The position numbers were made by a program, and so were the translations under genes. The notes beneath the pieces were generated by a model, which worked only from the letters and a program-made list of their open reading frames with translations, made no database searches and had not been told where the DNA came from. Positions 1 through 8,523 of a DNA stretch of 64,000 nucleotides are shown one piece after another (positions within the stretch are counted from its first letter, which is position 1; every line of letters starts with the position of its first letter). The stretch comes from Sanguibacter sp. HDW7 (GTDB lineage Bacteria; Actinomycetota; Actinomycetes; Actinomycetales; Cellulomonadaceae), in contig NZ_CP049862.1 of NCBI RefSeq assembly GCF_011300875.1, positions 62,001 through 126,000 on the forward strand, read 5' to 3'.

Positions 1-35
1 GGCTGCTCGCCGTGCGTCGCCGCCAGAACGCCTGA
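1..35 (+). CDS. C-terminal end of an upstream gene (partial)
   Basis: The first 35 bases read in one frame as LLAVRRRQNA followed by a TGA stop, and are followed at once by two hairpins. This looks like the last ten residues of a plus-strand gene that starts outside the window; a hydrophobic stretch ending in a basic tail would suit a membrane protein, but too little is visible to name it. Confidence 0.45.
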   Translation, partial: LLAVRRRQNA

Positions 36-40
36 CAGCT

Positions 41-60
41 ACCCGGCTCTCGGGCCGGGT
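41..60 (+). terminator. Short hairpin after the partial gene
   Basis: ACCCGGC (41-47) pairs perfectly with GCCGGGT (54-60) around a six-base loop, six bases after the stop codon of the partial gene. No U-tract follows, which is usual for actinobacterial terminators. Confidence 0.55.
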
Positions 61-64
61 TCTC

Positions 65-106
65 GGATCGACCCCGGAGTGTCCCCCCACGCTCCGGGGT
101 CGATCC
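65..106. terminator. Perfect 15-bp stem hairpin
   Basis: GGATCGACCCCGGAG (65-79) is perfectly complementary to 92-106 around a 12-base loop. It stands between the partial gene and the YbaK-like gene. The outer bases GGATCGAC recur in other palindromes of this window (12314, 34345), so it may belong to the same dispersed family. Confidence 0.7.
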
Positions 107-123
107 ATGTCCGGAGCCGGTCG

Positions 124-129
124 TAGGCT
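124..129 (+). promoter_or_regulatory. -10 hexamer TAGGCT of a probable leaderless promoter
   Basis: TAGGCT ends 8 nt before the ATG at 137 and no Shine-Dalgarno lies between. The same arrangement recurs at about ten genes in the window. No clear -35 box. Confidence 0.5.
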
Positions 130-136
130 CGGACGC

Positions 137-616
137 ATGACGACTGTTCCGGCCGACGGCGCCGCTCGCGCCCGTGCGGCCCTCGAGGCCTCCGGGATCC
201 CGTTCACCGTGACGACGCACGGCCGCGTGTCGTCGCTCGCCGAGGCAGCTGCGGTGCGTGGCGTGGAGCCGTCGGGCATCATCAAGACGCTCGTCGTGCG
301 CAGGGGTGAGGGCGACTTCCTCTTCGTGCTCGTGCCGGGCGACCGACAGATCTCGTGGCCCAAGCTGCGCGAGCTGCTCGGCGTCGCGCGCATGTCGATG
401 CCCGACGCCGCCGTGGCGCTCGAGGTCACGGGCTATGAGCGCGGCACGATCACGCCGTTCGGCTCGACGACGGCGTGGCCTGTCGTCGCCGACGAGCGTG
501 TCGTCGGGCAGGTGTCGATCGGCGGCGGTGCGCACGGCACGGCGGCGACCGTCGACGGTGCGGACCTCGTGCGCGTGCTCGACGCGACGGTCGCGGACGT
601 CACCGACCCGGCCTGA
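137..616 (+). CDS. YbaK/EbsC-family aminoacyl-tRNA deacylase-like protein
   Basis: 159 residues forming a single YbaK/ProX-type editing domain. Proteins of this fold hydrolyse mischarged tRNAs (for example Cys-tRNAPro) in the cytoplasm. Visible family features are the early EASGIPFTVTTH strand, the GIIKTLVVR segment carrying the conserved lysine near residue 50, the FVLVPGDRQISWPKLRELLG core and the late GTITPFG and ISIGGG-like (VSIGGGAHG) glycine loops. I took ATG 137 rather than the in-frame ATG at 107 because a TAGGCT -10 box sits 8 nt before it, and 107 lies against the hairpin. It is monocistronic, flanked by hairpins. Which tRNA it edits cannot be told from sequence. Confidence 0.85.
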   Translation: MTTVPADGAARARAALEASGIPFTVTTHGRVSSLAEAAAVRGVEPSGIIKTLVVRRGEGDFLFVLVPGDRQISWPKLRELLGVARMSMPDAAVALEVTGYERGTITPFGSTTAWPVVADERVVGQVSIGGGAHGTAATVDGADLVRVLDATVADVTDPA

Positions 617-646
617 GCCGGGCCGCGGTACGCCGAGCCGGGCTGC

Positions 647-746
647 TTGCGTCCAGGTACCGCCTGGGGGTGCGTGGACGCAGTCTCGTCGTCAGCGCCC
701 ACGAGCTCCTTGCGTCGAGGGATCGTCCGGGGGTGCGTGGACGCAA
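647..746. repeat. Tandem pair of 36-nt hairpin repeats
   Basis: Units at 647-682 and 710-745 match at 31 of 36 positions, 63 nt apart. Each begins TTGCGTC, ends GGGGGTGCGTGGACGCA, and folds on itself (TGCGTCCA 648-655 with TGGACGCA 675-682; TTGCGTC 710-716 with GACGCAA 740-746). They lie downstream of the YbaK-like gene and 147 nt before the ABC-F gene, so they may act as terminators or as a folded leader of the ABC-F transcript. Confidence 0.65.
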
Positions 747-892
747 CCTACCGAGGGCAGCGGGCGACCGGTCGCCGTGAAAATGGGTGGCCCCGGGTGG
801 GCCTGTTGCCTAGTCTCGGGGGCATGTGAGTCCTGCCTGCTCCGGCCCGCGCGCGCCTCGGCGCGCCTCCACGACACCCGGCAGGTGACCCC

Positions 893-2533
893 ATGACCCA
901 CCCCTCCCACGTTGCGCTGCGCGCGCGCGACCTCACGCGCACCTACGGCGACAGGCACGTCGTCCACGACGTCTCTCTCGATGTCGTCGCTGGTCAACGG
1001 CTCGCGCTGGTCGGCGAGAACGGCTCCGGCAAGTCGACGCTGCTGCGTCTGCTCGCCGGGCTCGAGGCGCCCGACGCCGGGACGCTCGAGGCTCCCGACG
1101 ATCGCGCGCTCCTCGCGCAGGACGCCGACCCCGTCGACGCGCGCACCGTCGGGCAGCTTCTCGACGACGCCGTCTCGCACGTCCGTGCCGTCGAGCGGGA
1201 GCTCGAGGACGCGGCGGCGGGGCTCGGCGGGACGTCCGAGCACGACGACCGCCCGGCCGACGTCGTCGACCCCGGCGCCCGGTACGACGCGGCGCTCGCG
1301 GCCGCCGAGGCAGCGGGTGTCTGGGACGTCGACGCGCGCCTCGGCCGGACGCTCGCAGGCCTCGGGATCGCCGACCTCGACCGCGCGCGGCCGCTGCGCG
1401 CGCTCTCCGGCGGGCAGCGGCGCCGCCTCGACCTCGCCGCGCTGCTCGTGTGCCGGCCGGCGCTGCTGCTCCTCGACGAGCCGACGAACCACCTCGACGA
1501 CGCGGCCGCCGACCACCTCACGTCCGAGCTGCTCGCCTACCCGGGTGCCGTCGTCGTCGCGAGCCACGACAGGACCCTGCTCGACGCCGTCTCGACCGCC
1601 GTGCTCGACCTCGACGACGACGGGCCGCCGGTCGGTGGCACCTTCAGCGACCATCTCGCGCGCAGGCGCGCCGCGCTCGCCGCCTGGGCCGCGCGGTACG
1701 CGGCCGAGCAGGACGAGATCGCACGGCTGCACGACGCGCTCGACGAGGGCGATGGGGTTGCCCGACGGGTCGCGCCCGGCCGCGCGATGAAGGATGCCAA
1801 CAAGATGGCGTACGGGCGGTGGGGCGACCGCGTCGAGCAGCAGGTCGCGCGGCGGGTCAAGGACGCGCGGCGGCGGCTCGACGAGCTCGTCGTCGCGGGG
1901 ACCCCGCGGCCGCCCGAGCCGCTGCGGTTCCGGGCGCCGTCAGGTGCCGGCGCGGTGTCCGGTGGCGGTGCTGTTCCAGGTGGTGGAGTGCGGCTCGTGG
2001 GTGCGGGCGTCGACGGGCGGCTCGCGCCGCTCTCGATCGACCTCCCGCCTGGTGGTCGGCTGCTCGTCACCGGCGGGAACGCGTCGGGCAAGTCGACGCT
2101 GCTCCACCTGCTCGCGGGCGACCTCGCGCCGACGACCGGGACCGTCGAGGTCGGCGCGGGCGGGGTCGCGCTGCTCGAGCAGGAGGTGGGGCTCGCGGCC
2201 GACGCGCGCACGCCGCGCGAGGTGCTCGCCGCGCTCGCGCGTGTGCGTGGCGACGACCCCGACGACGTCGACCCGCACGGGCTGCTCGCGGCGCGCGACC
2301 TCGACCGACCGCTCGCCGAGCTGTCCGTCGGGCAGAGGCGGCGCGCGGTGCTCGCGATGGTCGTCCGTCAGAGCGCGGGGCTGCTGCTTCTCGACGAGCC
2401 GACGAACCACCTCTCGCTGCGGCTCGCCGGCGAGCTGCGGGACGCCCTCGAGGGGTGGCCGGGCACCGTCGTCGTCGCCACGCACGACCGCTGGTGGCGC
2501 GCGGGCTGGACGGGCGAGGTGCTGGGGATCTAG
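893..2533 (+). CDS. ABC-F family ATPase (duplicated ATP-binding cassette, no membrane domain)
   Basis: 546 residues with two ATP-binding cassettes and no membrane segments, the ABC-F layout of ribosome-associated translation factors, some of which protect ribosomes from antibiotics. Cassette 1: Walker A GENGSGKST (41-49), signature LSGGQ (about 171), Walker B LLLLDEPTNHLD with D195. Cassette 2: GGNASGKST (from 394), signature LSVGQ, LLLLDEPTNHL with D501. A charged linker of about 90 residues rich in Arg, Ala and Asp (about 265-350) joins them, as expected for the P-site tRNA interaction motif. The second signature has Val for Gly (LSVGQ). The 276-nt upstream gap with two hairpin repeats would suit attenuation, as in several resistance ABC-F genes, but no convincing leader peptide is visible. 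Whether it is a housekeeping or resistance member is undetermined. Confidence 0.9.
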   Translation: MTHPSHVALRARDLTRTYGDRHVVHDVSLDVVAGQRLALVGENGSGKSTLLRLLAGLEAPDAGTLEAPDDRALLAQDADPVDARTVGQLLDDAVSHVRAVERELEDAAAGLGGTSEHDDRPADVVDPGARYDAALAAAEAAGVWDVDARLGRTLAGLGIADLDRARPLRALSGGQRRRLDLAALLVCRPALLLLDEPTNHLDDAAADHLTSELLAYPGAVVVASHDRTLLDAVSTAVLDLDDDGPPVGGTFSDHLARRRAALAAWAARYAAEQDEIARLHDALDEGDGVARRVAPGRAMKDANKMAYGRWGDRVEQQVARRVKDARRRLDELVVAGTPRPPEPLRFRAPSGAGAVSGGGAVPGGGVRLVGAGVDGRLAPLSIDLPPGGRLLVTGGNASGKSTLLHLLAGDLAPTTGTVEVGAGGVALLEQEVGLAADARTPREVLAALARVRGDDPDDVDPHGLLAARDLDRPLAELSVGQRRRAVLAMVVRQSAGLLLLDEPTNHLSLRLAGELRDALEGWPGTVVVATHDRWWRAGWTGEVLGI

Positions 2534-3351
2534 GGGGTCGCCGTCGCCCTGGTGGGGGCCGTGGACTTCGCCGCGGCCGACAGAGCCGGAGAGGCAGAGG
2601 GGCGGATGCGCACCACGGCGGTCGCGCCGTTGCCAACGACTGCCTGCGTGACCTCGAGATCGGGCTGTGCCGCGAGCAGCGTGCTGAGCTTGGTGAAGCC
2701 GTAGAGGCGGGGATCAAAGCCGGGCCGGAGCTTAGTGAGGTGCGATCCCAACTGGCTGAGCAGTGCCCAGTCGTCGTCCCCGGAGATGTCGTCGATCGCC
2801 TGGCAGATGAACCTGAACGGCACCGGCTGGGGCTTCTTCGGGGTGGTTACCGGGCTCGCTCCCTTGGAAGGTCCCGTGGGCACTGGGGCGGGATCAGCCG
2901 CAGGGCGGCGAAGCACGTCCGTATAGATGAACTGGTCGCACGCGGCGACGAACGCTTCCGGCGTCTTCTCCTCGCCGAAGCCATAGACCTTCTTGCCGCT
3001 CTCGCGCAGCCGAGACGCGAGTCGCGTGAAGTCGCTGTCCGATGACACGATGCAGAACCCGTCGAGATCACCGGTGTGGAGCAAGTCCATCGCGTCGATG
3101 ATGAGTGCTGAGTCCGTCGCGTTCTTGCCGGCCGTATACGCGAACTGTTGGACGGGCTGGAGCGACTGGGCGAGCAGGACCCGCTTCCAGGAGTTCATCT
3201 GCTGGGATGTCCAGTCGCCATAGATGCGCTTGACCGTCGCGACGCCGTAGCGCGCGACCTCCTCGAGGAGGCCCTCGATGATCGCGGCCGATGCGTTGTC
3301 CGCGTCGACGAGAACTGCGAGTCGCCTCTGCGAGCCGTTTGGTGCTGCCAT
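2530..3351 (-). CDS. NYN (PIN-like) domain protein with C-terminal OST-HTH/LOTUS-like domain
   Basis: 273 residues. The N-terminal half (about 10-150) is a NYN/LabA-like nuclease fold: LAVLVDADNAS with D16, D18 and N19, NATDSALIIDAMDLL with a second acidic cluster, and VSSDSDFTRL with a third, the usual metal-binding acids of a putative RNase. A Pro-rich linker (about 150-175) leads to a LOTUS-like helical domain (FICQAIDDISGDDDWALLSQLGSHLTKLRPGFDPRLYGFTKLSTLL), a fold that binds RNA or G-quadruplexes. An alanine/threonine tail follows. An RBS (AAGGGAG) precedes ATG. The stop overlaps that of the ABC-F gene in a shared CTAG. Codon use is visibly less GC-biased than in the neighbours, which suggests acquisition. 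Cellular RNA target unknown. Confidence 0.85.
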   Translation of the reverse strand: MAAPNGSQRRLAVLVDADNASAAIIEGLLEEVARYGVATVKRIYGDWTSQQMNSWKRVLLAQSLQPVQQFAYTAGKNATDSALIIDAMDLLHTGDLDGFCIVSSDSDFTRLASRLRESGKKVYGFGEEKTPEAFVAACDQFIYTDVLRRPAADPAPVPTGPSKGASPVTTPKKPQPVPFRFICQAIDDISGDDDWALLSQLGSHLTKLRPGFDPRLYGFTKLSTLLAAQPDLEVTQAVVGNGATAVVRIRPSASPALSAAAKSTAPTRATATP

Positions 3352-3519
3352 CCGCTGCTCCCTTGCTCGATTGGGTGCAGGCTATCGTGCGCTGGTGGTG
3401 CTCGTGCCCCGCCCGAGAGCTCGCGCGGATGGTCGTTGCCGGGAGCCACCTGCTCGGAACATGGGGGGCGCGGACCGGAGCCTCGGGGATTGTCGGTGGG
3501 GCGGGGTAGCGTGCGGCGC

Positions 3520-4719
3520 ATGCGGATCCTCCACACCTCCGACTGGCACCTCGGGCGCACGCTGCACGGCGTCGACCTGCTCGGGCACCAGGCCGACTTC
3601 CTCGACCATCTCGTCGCGGTCGTGCGTGAGCGTGAGGTCGACGCGGTCATCGTCGCGGGGGACGTCTACGACCGTGCGATCCCTCCGGTCGAGGCCGTCC
3701 GCATGCTCTCCGACGTGCTGCGACGCCTCTCCGAGGTGACGCAGGTAGTGCTCACGCCCGGCAACCACGACTCCGCGACGCGCCTCGGCTTCGGCGCCGA
3801 GCTCATGCGCGACGGTCTCCACGTGCGTGCGTCGGTCGCCGACGTCGCCACACCCGTCGTCCTGCGGAACCGTGACGGCGGCGTGGGCGCGTACGTCTAC
3901 GCGCTGCCGTACCTCGACCCGGACGACGCGCGTCACCGGCTCGTCGACCCGGGAGAGGAGCCGCTCGCGCGGTCGCACGAGGCCGTGACTGCCGCCGCGA
4001 CGGAGCGGGTGCTCGCCGACCTCGCGGAGCGGCGTGCCTCAGATGCTGTGCGGGTGCCGTCGGTGCTCGTCGCCCACACTTTCGTCGTCGGCGGGGAGGC
4101 GAGCGAGTCGGAGCGTGACATCCGCGTCGGTGGCGTCGACAACGTGCCGTCGGGCGTGCTCCGCGGCGTCGACTACGTCGCGCTCGGCCACCTCCACGGG
4201 CCCCAGCGCGTACCCGTGGCCGACGGTCCCGACGGCGCGCGCACCGTCGCCCGCTACTCCGGGTCGCCGCTCGCCTACTCCTTCTCCGAGAAGGACCACC
4301 ACAAGTCGACGGTCCTCGTCGAGCTCGGCCCTGACGGCGTCGTCGACGAGCCCGAGCTCCTTCCCGCCCCCGTGCCGCGCCGGCTCGCAGATGTGCGGGG
4401 CACGTTCGAGGAGGTCACGGGCGCGCTCGGCGCGGCGCACGCCGAGGACTGGGTGCGCGTCACCGTCACCGACGCGCAGCGACCCGAGCACCTCGTGCTG
4501 CGCATCAAGGACGTCATGCCGCACGCCCTCGTCGTCCTCCACGAGCCGCCGGACCGCGGCGGGAGCACCGGACCGCGCGCTGTCACCTCCGTGTCCGACC
4601 CCTTCGACGTGTGCTGCGGATTCGTCGAGCACGTCCGCGGCGGTGCTCCCGACGACACCGAGCAGGCCGTCCTCCGCGACGCGCTCGAGGCCGCGCAGCG
4701 CACGGAGGTGAGTGCCTGA
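3520..4719 (+). CDS. sbcD: Exonuclease SbcCD, nuclease subunit SbcD
   Basis: 399 residues, a calcineurin-like metallophosphoesterase homologous to Mre11. It forms the ATP-dependent nuclease that trims hairpins and protein-blocked DNA ends. Metal-site motifs in order are HTSDWHLG (D8, H10), GDVYDR, TPGNHD, then HTFVVGG and LGHLHGPQ, all intact, followed by a C-terminal capping domain. The ATG at 3520 gives the canonical MRILHTSDWHLG start; an in-frame GTG at 3511 is possible. The stop overlaps the sbcC start (TGATG at 4717-4721), so the two subunits are translationally coupled. Confidence 0.95.
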   Translation: MRILHTSDWHLGRTLHGVDLLGHQADFLDHLVAVVREREVDAVIVAGDVYDRAIPPVEAVRMLSDVLRRLSEVTQVVLTPGNHDSATRLGFGAELMRDGLHVRASVADVATPVVLRNRDGGVGAYVYALPYLDPDDARHRLVDPGEEPLARSHEAVTAAATERVLADLAERRASDAVRVPSVLVAHTFVVGGEASESERDIRVGGVDNVPSGVLRGVDYVALGHLHGPQRVPVADGPDGARTVARYSGSPLAYSFSEKDHHKSTVLVELGPDGVVDEPELLPAPVPRRLADVRGTFEEVTGALGAAHAEDWVRVTVTDAQRPEHLVLRIKDVMPHALVVLHEPPDRGGSTGPRAVTSVSDPFDVCCGFVEHVRGGAPDDTEQAVLRDALEAAQRTEVSA

Positions 4720-7700
4720 TGCGACTGCACACCCTGACGTTCCAGGCCGTCGGCCCGTACCCCGACCGCCACACGATCGACTTCGCGCGCCTCGGTGCGA
4801 GCGGCCTCTACTTGCTCGAGGGCCCGACGGGCGCCGGCAAGTCGACGATCATCGACGCGATCGTCTACGCCCTCTACGGCAAGGTCGCCGCCGACGCCGC
4901 GAGCGAGGACCGGCTGCGCTCGACGCGCGTCGGTCCCGGGACCGAGTCGTACGTCGACCTCGTCCTCGAGACCGGCCAGGGCATCTACCGCGTGCGGCGC
5001 AGCCCCGCCTACGACCGCCCCAAGCAACGCGGCACCGGCACCACCAAGCAGCAGGCGACCGCGAAGCTCTGGCGGCTGTCGACGGCGGACCTCGACGCGA
5101 TCGACCCCGGCCGCGACCTCGGCGACCAGACGCCCGGCACGTTCATATCCGGGCGCGCCGACGAGGTCGGCACGGAGGTCACGCGAATCGTCGGGCTCTC
5201 GCGCGAGCAGCTCGTCCAGACGATCGTCCTGCCGCAGGGCGAGTTCGCGAGCTTCCTACGGGCCAAGCCGGAGGACCGCTCGGCGCTGCTCCAGCGCGTC
5301 TTCGGCACAGAGATCTACCAGCGTGTCCAGAACCGGCTCGTCGAGGCACGCAAGGCCGCGCTCGCCGCACGCAAGGAGGCCGACGCACACATCGCGCTCG
5401 CCGCCGCCGGGCTCGCGAGCGGCCTCGATGACGACGACGCGGCCGAGCTGCGCGCGCTCGCCGCGGCGACGGACGGCAGCGGACCTCTGCTCACGCGGGT
5501 CGACGAGCACCTCGTGCGGATCGAGGCCGAGAACGTCGCGGCCGTCGCCGCACGGGACGCGGCGTCCGCCGAGCACGCGACCCGCGAGGGCGTCGCACGC
5601 GCCGCCCGCTCCTCCCTCTCGCTCGTCACCCGACGCGACTCCGCCGTCGGCCGGCTCGCCGAGCTCGACGCCAGGGCCGAGGAGCATGCGCACGACACCG
5701 CGCGGCTCGGCGCCGCCCGGCGCGCCGCCACGGTCGTGGCACGGCTCGACGACGTCGAGGCCGCTGACACCCGCCGCACCGCGACCGCTGCGGCGCTCGT
5801 CGACGTCCGCGCGGCTGCCGCTGAGCACCCCGTCGTCGCCACGCTCCTGGCCGCGCCCGACGCCGATGCCGCCGTGCTCGCCGCCGCGCGCGGGACGTCC
5901 GCGACCAAGCTTGAGCACCTCGTCGAGCTCGAGACCGGTCTGGCTGCGCGGGCGGAGACGCTCGACCAGCGGACTGCTGCCCTCGTCTCCCAGCGCACCG
6001 CCGACGAGGCCGACGTCGTCGAGCTCGGCGGGAGGCCCGAGGCCCGTGGCGCCCTGGCAGCGCGCCTCGCGACCGCGCAGCAGGGCGCTGCGCTCGTCCC
6101 GCAGCGGGAGACCGAGCACGCGGCGGCTGCCGCCGCGCAGACAGCTGTCGCGGCGCTCGCCCGCCACGACCTGCGTGCCACGGAGGCCGACACCATCCTC
6201 GCGAACCGCGTCGCCGCCGCGCGGACCGCCGTCGAGGACGAGTCGCGCCTGCGCCTCGCCCGCATCGACGGCATCGCAGGCGAGCTCGCGCGCGATCTCG
6301 TGCCCGGCGAGCCGTGCGTCGTGTGCGGCTCGACCACGCACCCGGCGCCCGCGCCGCTCGGCGACGACCACGTCTCGCCCGAGCAGGTCGACGCCGCCGC
6401 CGAGGCGCGCGCCGCCGCCGAGGCCGAGGCCCAGAAGGCACGCGATGCCCGTGCGGCCCTCGATGCCGAGCGCGCGACGCTCGTCGAGCGGACCGGCGGG
6501 CTCGACTCCTCCGCAGCAGCGGCTGCGGTCGTGGCTGCAGCCGAGGCCCTCGCTCTCGTGACGGCTGCCGGTCGCGAGGCGTCGACGCTCGTCACCGAGA
6601 TCGCTGCCCACGATGCCGCGGCCGAGGCGCTCCGCGCCCGCGTCGAGGCCGCGCGCGACGCAGCGACCGTCGCCGAGGCCGCGATCGAGGCCGACCGCGC
6701 CGCCCTGGCGACCGACTCCGAGAAGGTGGTGGCGGCCCTCAACGCGCACCTGGACGGTGGTGCCGGGCCGTCGTCCCTCGCGGACGTCCACGACGACCTC
6801 GTCGAGCAGGAGGAGCTCCTCGCCGCCGTCGCGGTCGCGCGCGCCGCGGACGTCGGCGCGACCGAGCACCTCGAGGCCACGCGTTCCGCGCTGGCGACAG
6901 CCCTCGCGGCCGCCGAGCTCGCCGACGCCACCGAGGCGCGCGCCGCAACCCTCGACCGGACGTCGATCCAGGCGCTCGAGTCCTCGACCAGGCTCTACGA
7001 GCAGCAGGTCGCCGCCGAGCGCGCGACGCTCGCCACGCCCGAGATCGCCGTGCTGCCGGCGGACGTCGATGTCACCTCCGCGACGGCCGCCCTCGAGGCC
7101 GCGGAAGCAGCGCTCGTCGAGACCCGCGAGCTCCGCGACCTCGCGGTCGCCACGGCTGCGACGAGCGACGGAGCGCTCGCCCGTGCCCGCACGGGAGCCG
7201 CCGAGGTCGTCACGGCCGTCGAGGGCGCCGCGGACGTCCTCGAGTCCACCGCGCCCGTCATCCGCATCGCGAACCTCGCCGACGCCTCGACGGCCGACAA
7301 CGCCTCACGGCTCACGCTCACGACCTACGTCCTCGCGCGTCGCTTCGACGAGGTGCTCGCAGCCGCCAACGACCGGCTGCGCCAGATGTCGTCGGGCCGC
7401 TACGAGCTGCGCCGCTCCGACGCCAAGGAGAAGGGCGGCGGGCAGCGTCTCGGCCTCGCCCTGCGCGTGCGCGACCACTCGACCGAGGACGACCGCGAGC
7501 CCACGACGCTCTCGGGCGGCGAGACGTTCTACGTGTCGCTGTGCCTTGCGCTCGGCCTCGCCGACGTCGTCACCGCCGAGAACGGTGGCATCGACCTCGG
7601 CACGCTCTTCGTCGACGAGGGCTTCGGCTCGCTCGACCCCGAGACGCTCGAGCTCGTCATGACCGAGCTCAGCCACCTCCAGGCCGGCGGGCGCGTCGTC

Positions 7701-7808
7701 GGCGTGGTCTCGCACGTCGACGCGATGAAGCAGGCGATCGCCGACCGCATCTCCGTGCGCCGCCGCCCTGATGGATCCTCGACCCTCGACGTGGTGGCAG
7801 GTGGTTGA
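4719..7808 (+). CDS. sbcC: Exonuclease SbcCD, ATPase subunit SbcC
   Basis: 1029 residues, Rad50-like SMC ATPase that partners SbcD. The N-terminal Walker A is GPTGAGKSTIID; Q-loop region VLPQGEFASFLRA follows near 175. Two long Ala/Glu/Arg-rich coiled-coil arms are joined by a zinc hook, EPCVVCGSTTHP, with C533 and C536. The C-terminal lobe has LSGGETFYVSLCLALGLAD, Walker B TLFVDEGFGSLD and the D-loop/His-switch region. Length is typical. The start overlaps the sbcD stop by one base. The next gene starts one base after the sbcC stop, so it is probably cotranscribed. Confidence 0.95.
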   Translation: MRLHTLTFQAVGPYPDRHTIDFARLGASGLYLLEGPTGAGKSTIIDAIVYALYGKVAADAASEDRLRSTRVGPGTESYVDLVLETGQGIYRVRRSPAYDRPKQRGTGTTKQQATAKLWRLSTADLDAIDPGRDLGDQTPGTFISGRADEVGTEVTRIVGLSREQLVQTIVLPQGEFASFLRAKPEDRSALLQRVFGTEIYQRVQNRLVEARKAALAARKEADAHIALAAAGLASGLDDDDAAELRALAAATDGSGPLLTRVDEHLVRIEAENVAAVAARDAASAEHATREGVARAARSSLSLVTRRDSAVGRLAELDARAEEHAHDTARLGAARRAATVVARLDDVEAADTRRTATAAALVDVRAAAAEHPVVATLLAAPDADAAVLAAARGTSATKLEHLVELETGLAARAETLDQRTAALVSQRTADEADVVELGGRPEARGALAARLATAQQGAALVPQRETEHAAAAAAQTAVAALARHDLRATEADTILANRVAAARTAVEDESRLRLARIDGIAGELARDLVPGEPCVVCGSTTHPAPAPLGDDHVSPEQVDAAAEARAAAEAEAQKARDARAALDAERATLVERTGGLDSSAAAAAVVAAAEALALVTAAGREASTLVTEIAAHDAAAEALRARVEAARDAATVAEAAIEADRAALATDSEKVVAALNAHLDGGAGPSSLADVHDDLVEQEELLAAVAVARAADVGATEHLEATRSALATALAAAELADATEARAATLDRTSIQALESSTRLYEQQVAAERATLATPEIAVLPADVDVTSATAALEAAEAALVETRELRDLAVATAATSDGALARARTGAAEVVTAVEGAADVLESTAPVIRIANLADASTADNASRLTLTTYVLARRFDEVLAAANDRLRQMSSGRYELRRSDAKEKGGGQRLGLALRVRDHSTEDDREPTTLSGGETFYVSLCLALGLADVVTAENGGIDLGTLFVDEGFGSLDPETLELVMTELSHLQAGGRVVGVVSHVDAMKQAIADRISVRRRPDGSSTLDVVAGG

Positions 7809-7809
7809 G

Positions 7810-8385
7810 ATGACTCTCTCCGGAACGTGCGCGCGCCCGGGCGGCTTTCCCGTCCTGTGGTTCGTCGGGTCGAGCGGCTCGGGCAAGTCCGACGCGTCCT
7901 ACTGGACGTACGCGAGCCTGCTCGAGCGCAGCCTGCACGTCGCCCGCGTCGACACCGACGACTTCGGCATGTGCCGGCCGGCGCCCGCCGACGACGAGCC
8001 GAACTTCCGCGTCAAGGCCGCAGGCCTCGCCGCGATGATCGACGTCTACAGCGCCCACGGCGCTCAGGCCGTCGTCGCCTCCGGGTGCGTCAACACCGCT
8101 GCCGAGGCCGCGCTCCACACCGACCTCGTGCCCGACGCCAGCTGGACGATCGTCCGCCTCCACGTCGAACCCGCCGTGCGTCGCGCGCGGCTCGCCGAGC
8201 GCGAGGGGGCTCGGCAGCGTGACGACGCCTGGATCGAACGCATGGTCGCGAGCTCGTTGCGCGACGACGAGGCGCTCGACGCCGCGAGCTTCTACGCCCA
8301 CCGCATCGACGTCACCGGTCTCGACCGGCCCGGTGTCGCAGCCCGAGTCCTCGAGGTCACCGGGTGGCCCGGGCCGGGCGCGTGA
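7810..8385 (+). CDS. P-loop NTPase, small-molecule kinase-like
   Basis: 191 residues of the AAA/cytidylate-adenylylsulphate kinase-like P-loop class. Walker A is GSSGSGKSD close to residue 25; VDTDDFGMCRP resembles the acidic substrate-binding strand of small kinases; a lid-like basic segment VRRARLAEREGARQRDD lies around 125-140. The substrate cannot be read from sequence. ATG 7810 starts one base after the sbcC stop with GGTGG-type RBS inside sbcC; an upstream in-frame ATG (7771) would overlap sbcC by 38 bases and is less likely. Placement suggests cotranscription with sbcDC, though a shared function is only inference. It might alternatively be an unrelated nucleotide kinase placed there by chance. 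Confidence 0.7.
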   Translation: MTLSGTCARPGGFPVLWFVGSSGSGKSDASYWTYASLLERSLHVARVDTDDFGMCRPAPADDEPNFRVKAAGLAAMIDVYSAHGAQAVVASGCVNTAAEAALHTDLVPDASWTIVRLHVEPAVRRARLAEREGARQRDDAWIERMVASSLRDDEALDAASFYAHRIDVTGLDRPGVAARVLEVTGWPGPGA

Positions 8386-8479
8386 GAACCGCGGTCGTCG
8401 CCGGCTCGCCGGGCAGGGTGTCGTCGGGCCGCTGACCGGCTCCACCCTTGGAACTAGCGTTCTCCCGCGAGGTCGGCCT

Positions 8480-8497
8480 CCGGGTGGATCCACCCGG
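8480..8497. promoter_or_regulatory. Perfect 18-bp palindrome CCGGGTGGATCCACCCGG
   Basis: A perfect palindrome without loop, centred 35 bp before the VanY-like gene and just upstream of its putative -10 box. It could be a dimeric repressor site for that gene or, less likely, the terminator of the sbcDC operon. Confidence 0.45.
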
Positions 8498-8511
8498 GCG
8501 GTCGATACCGC

Positions 8512-8517
8512 TACGGT
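8512..8517 (+). promoter_or_regulatory. -10 hexamer TACGGT of a probable leaderless promoter
   Basis: Ends 7 nt before ATG 8524, with no RBS between. Confidence 0.45.
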
Positions 8518-8523
8518 GCAGAC

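Noticed and set aside
647-829. Possible TTG-started leader peptide ahead of the ABC-F gene
   Set aside because: The twin repeats are in frame and give a repeated GCVDA segment, but there is no RBS and it would end 60 nt before the gene without a drug-stalling motif.
5256-6931. Two long minus-strand frames opposite sbcC
   Set aside because: Low-complexity Arg/Ala/Ser sequences mirroring the SbcC coiled-coil codons; no motif or RBS.
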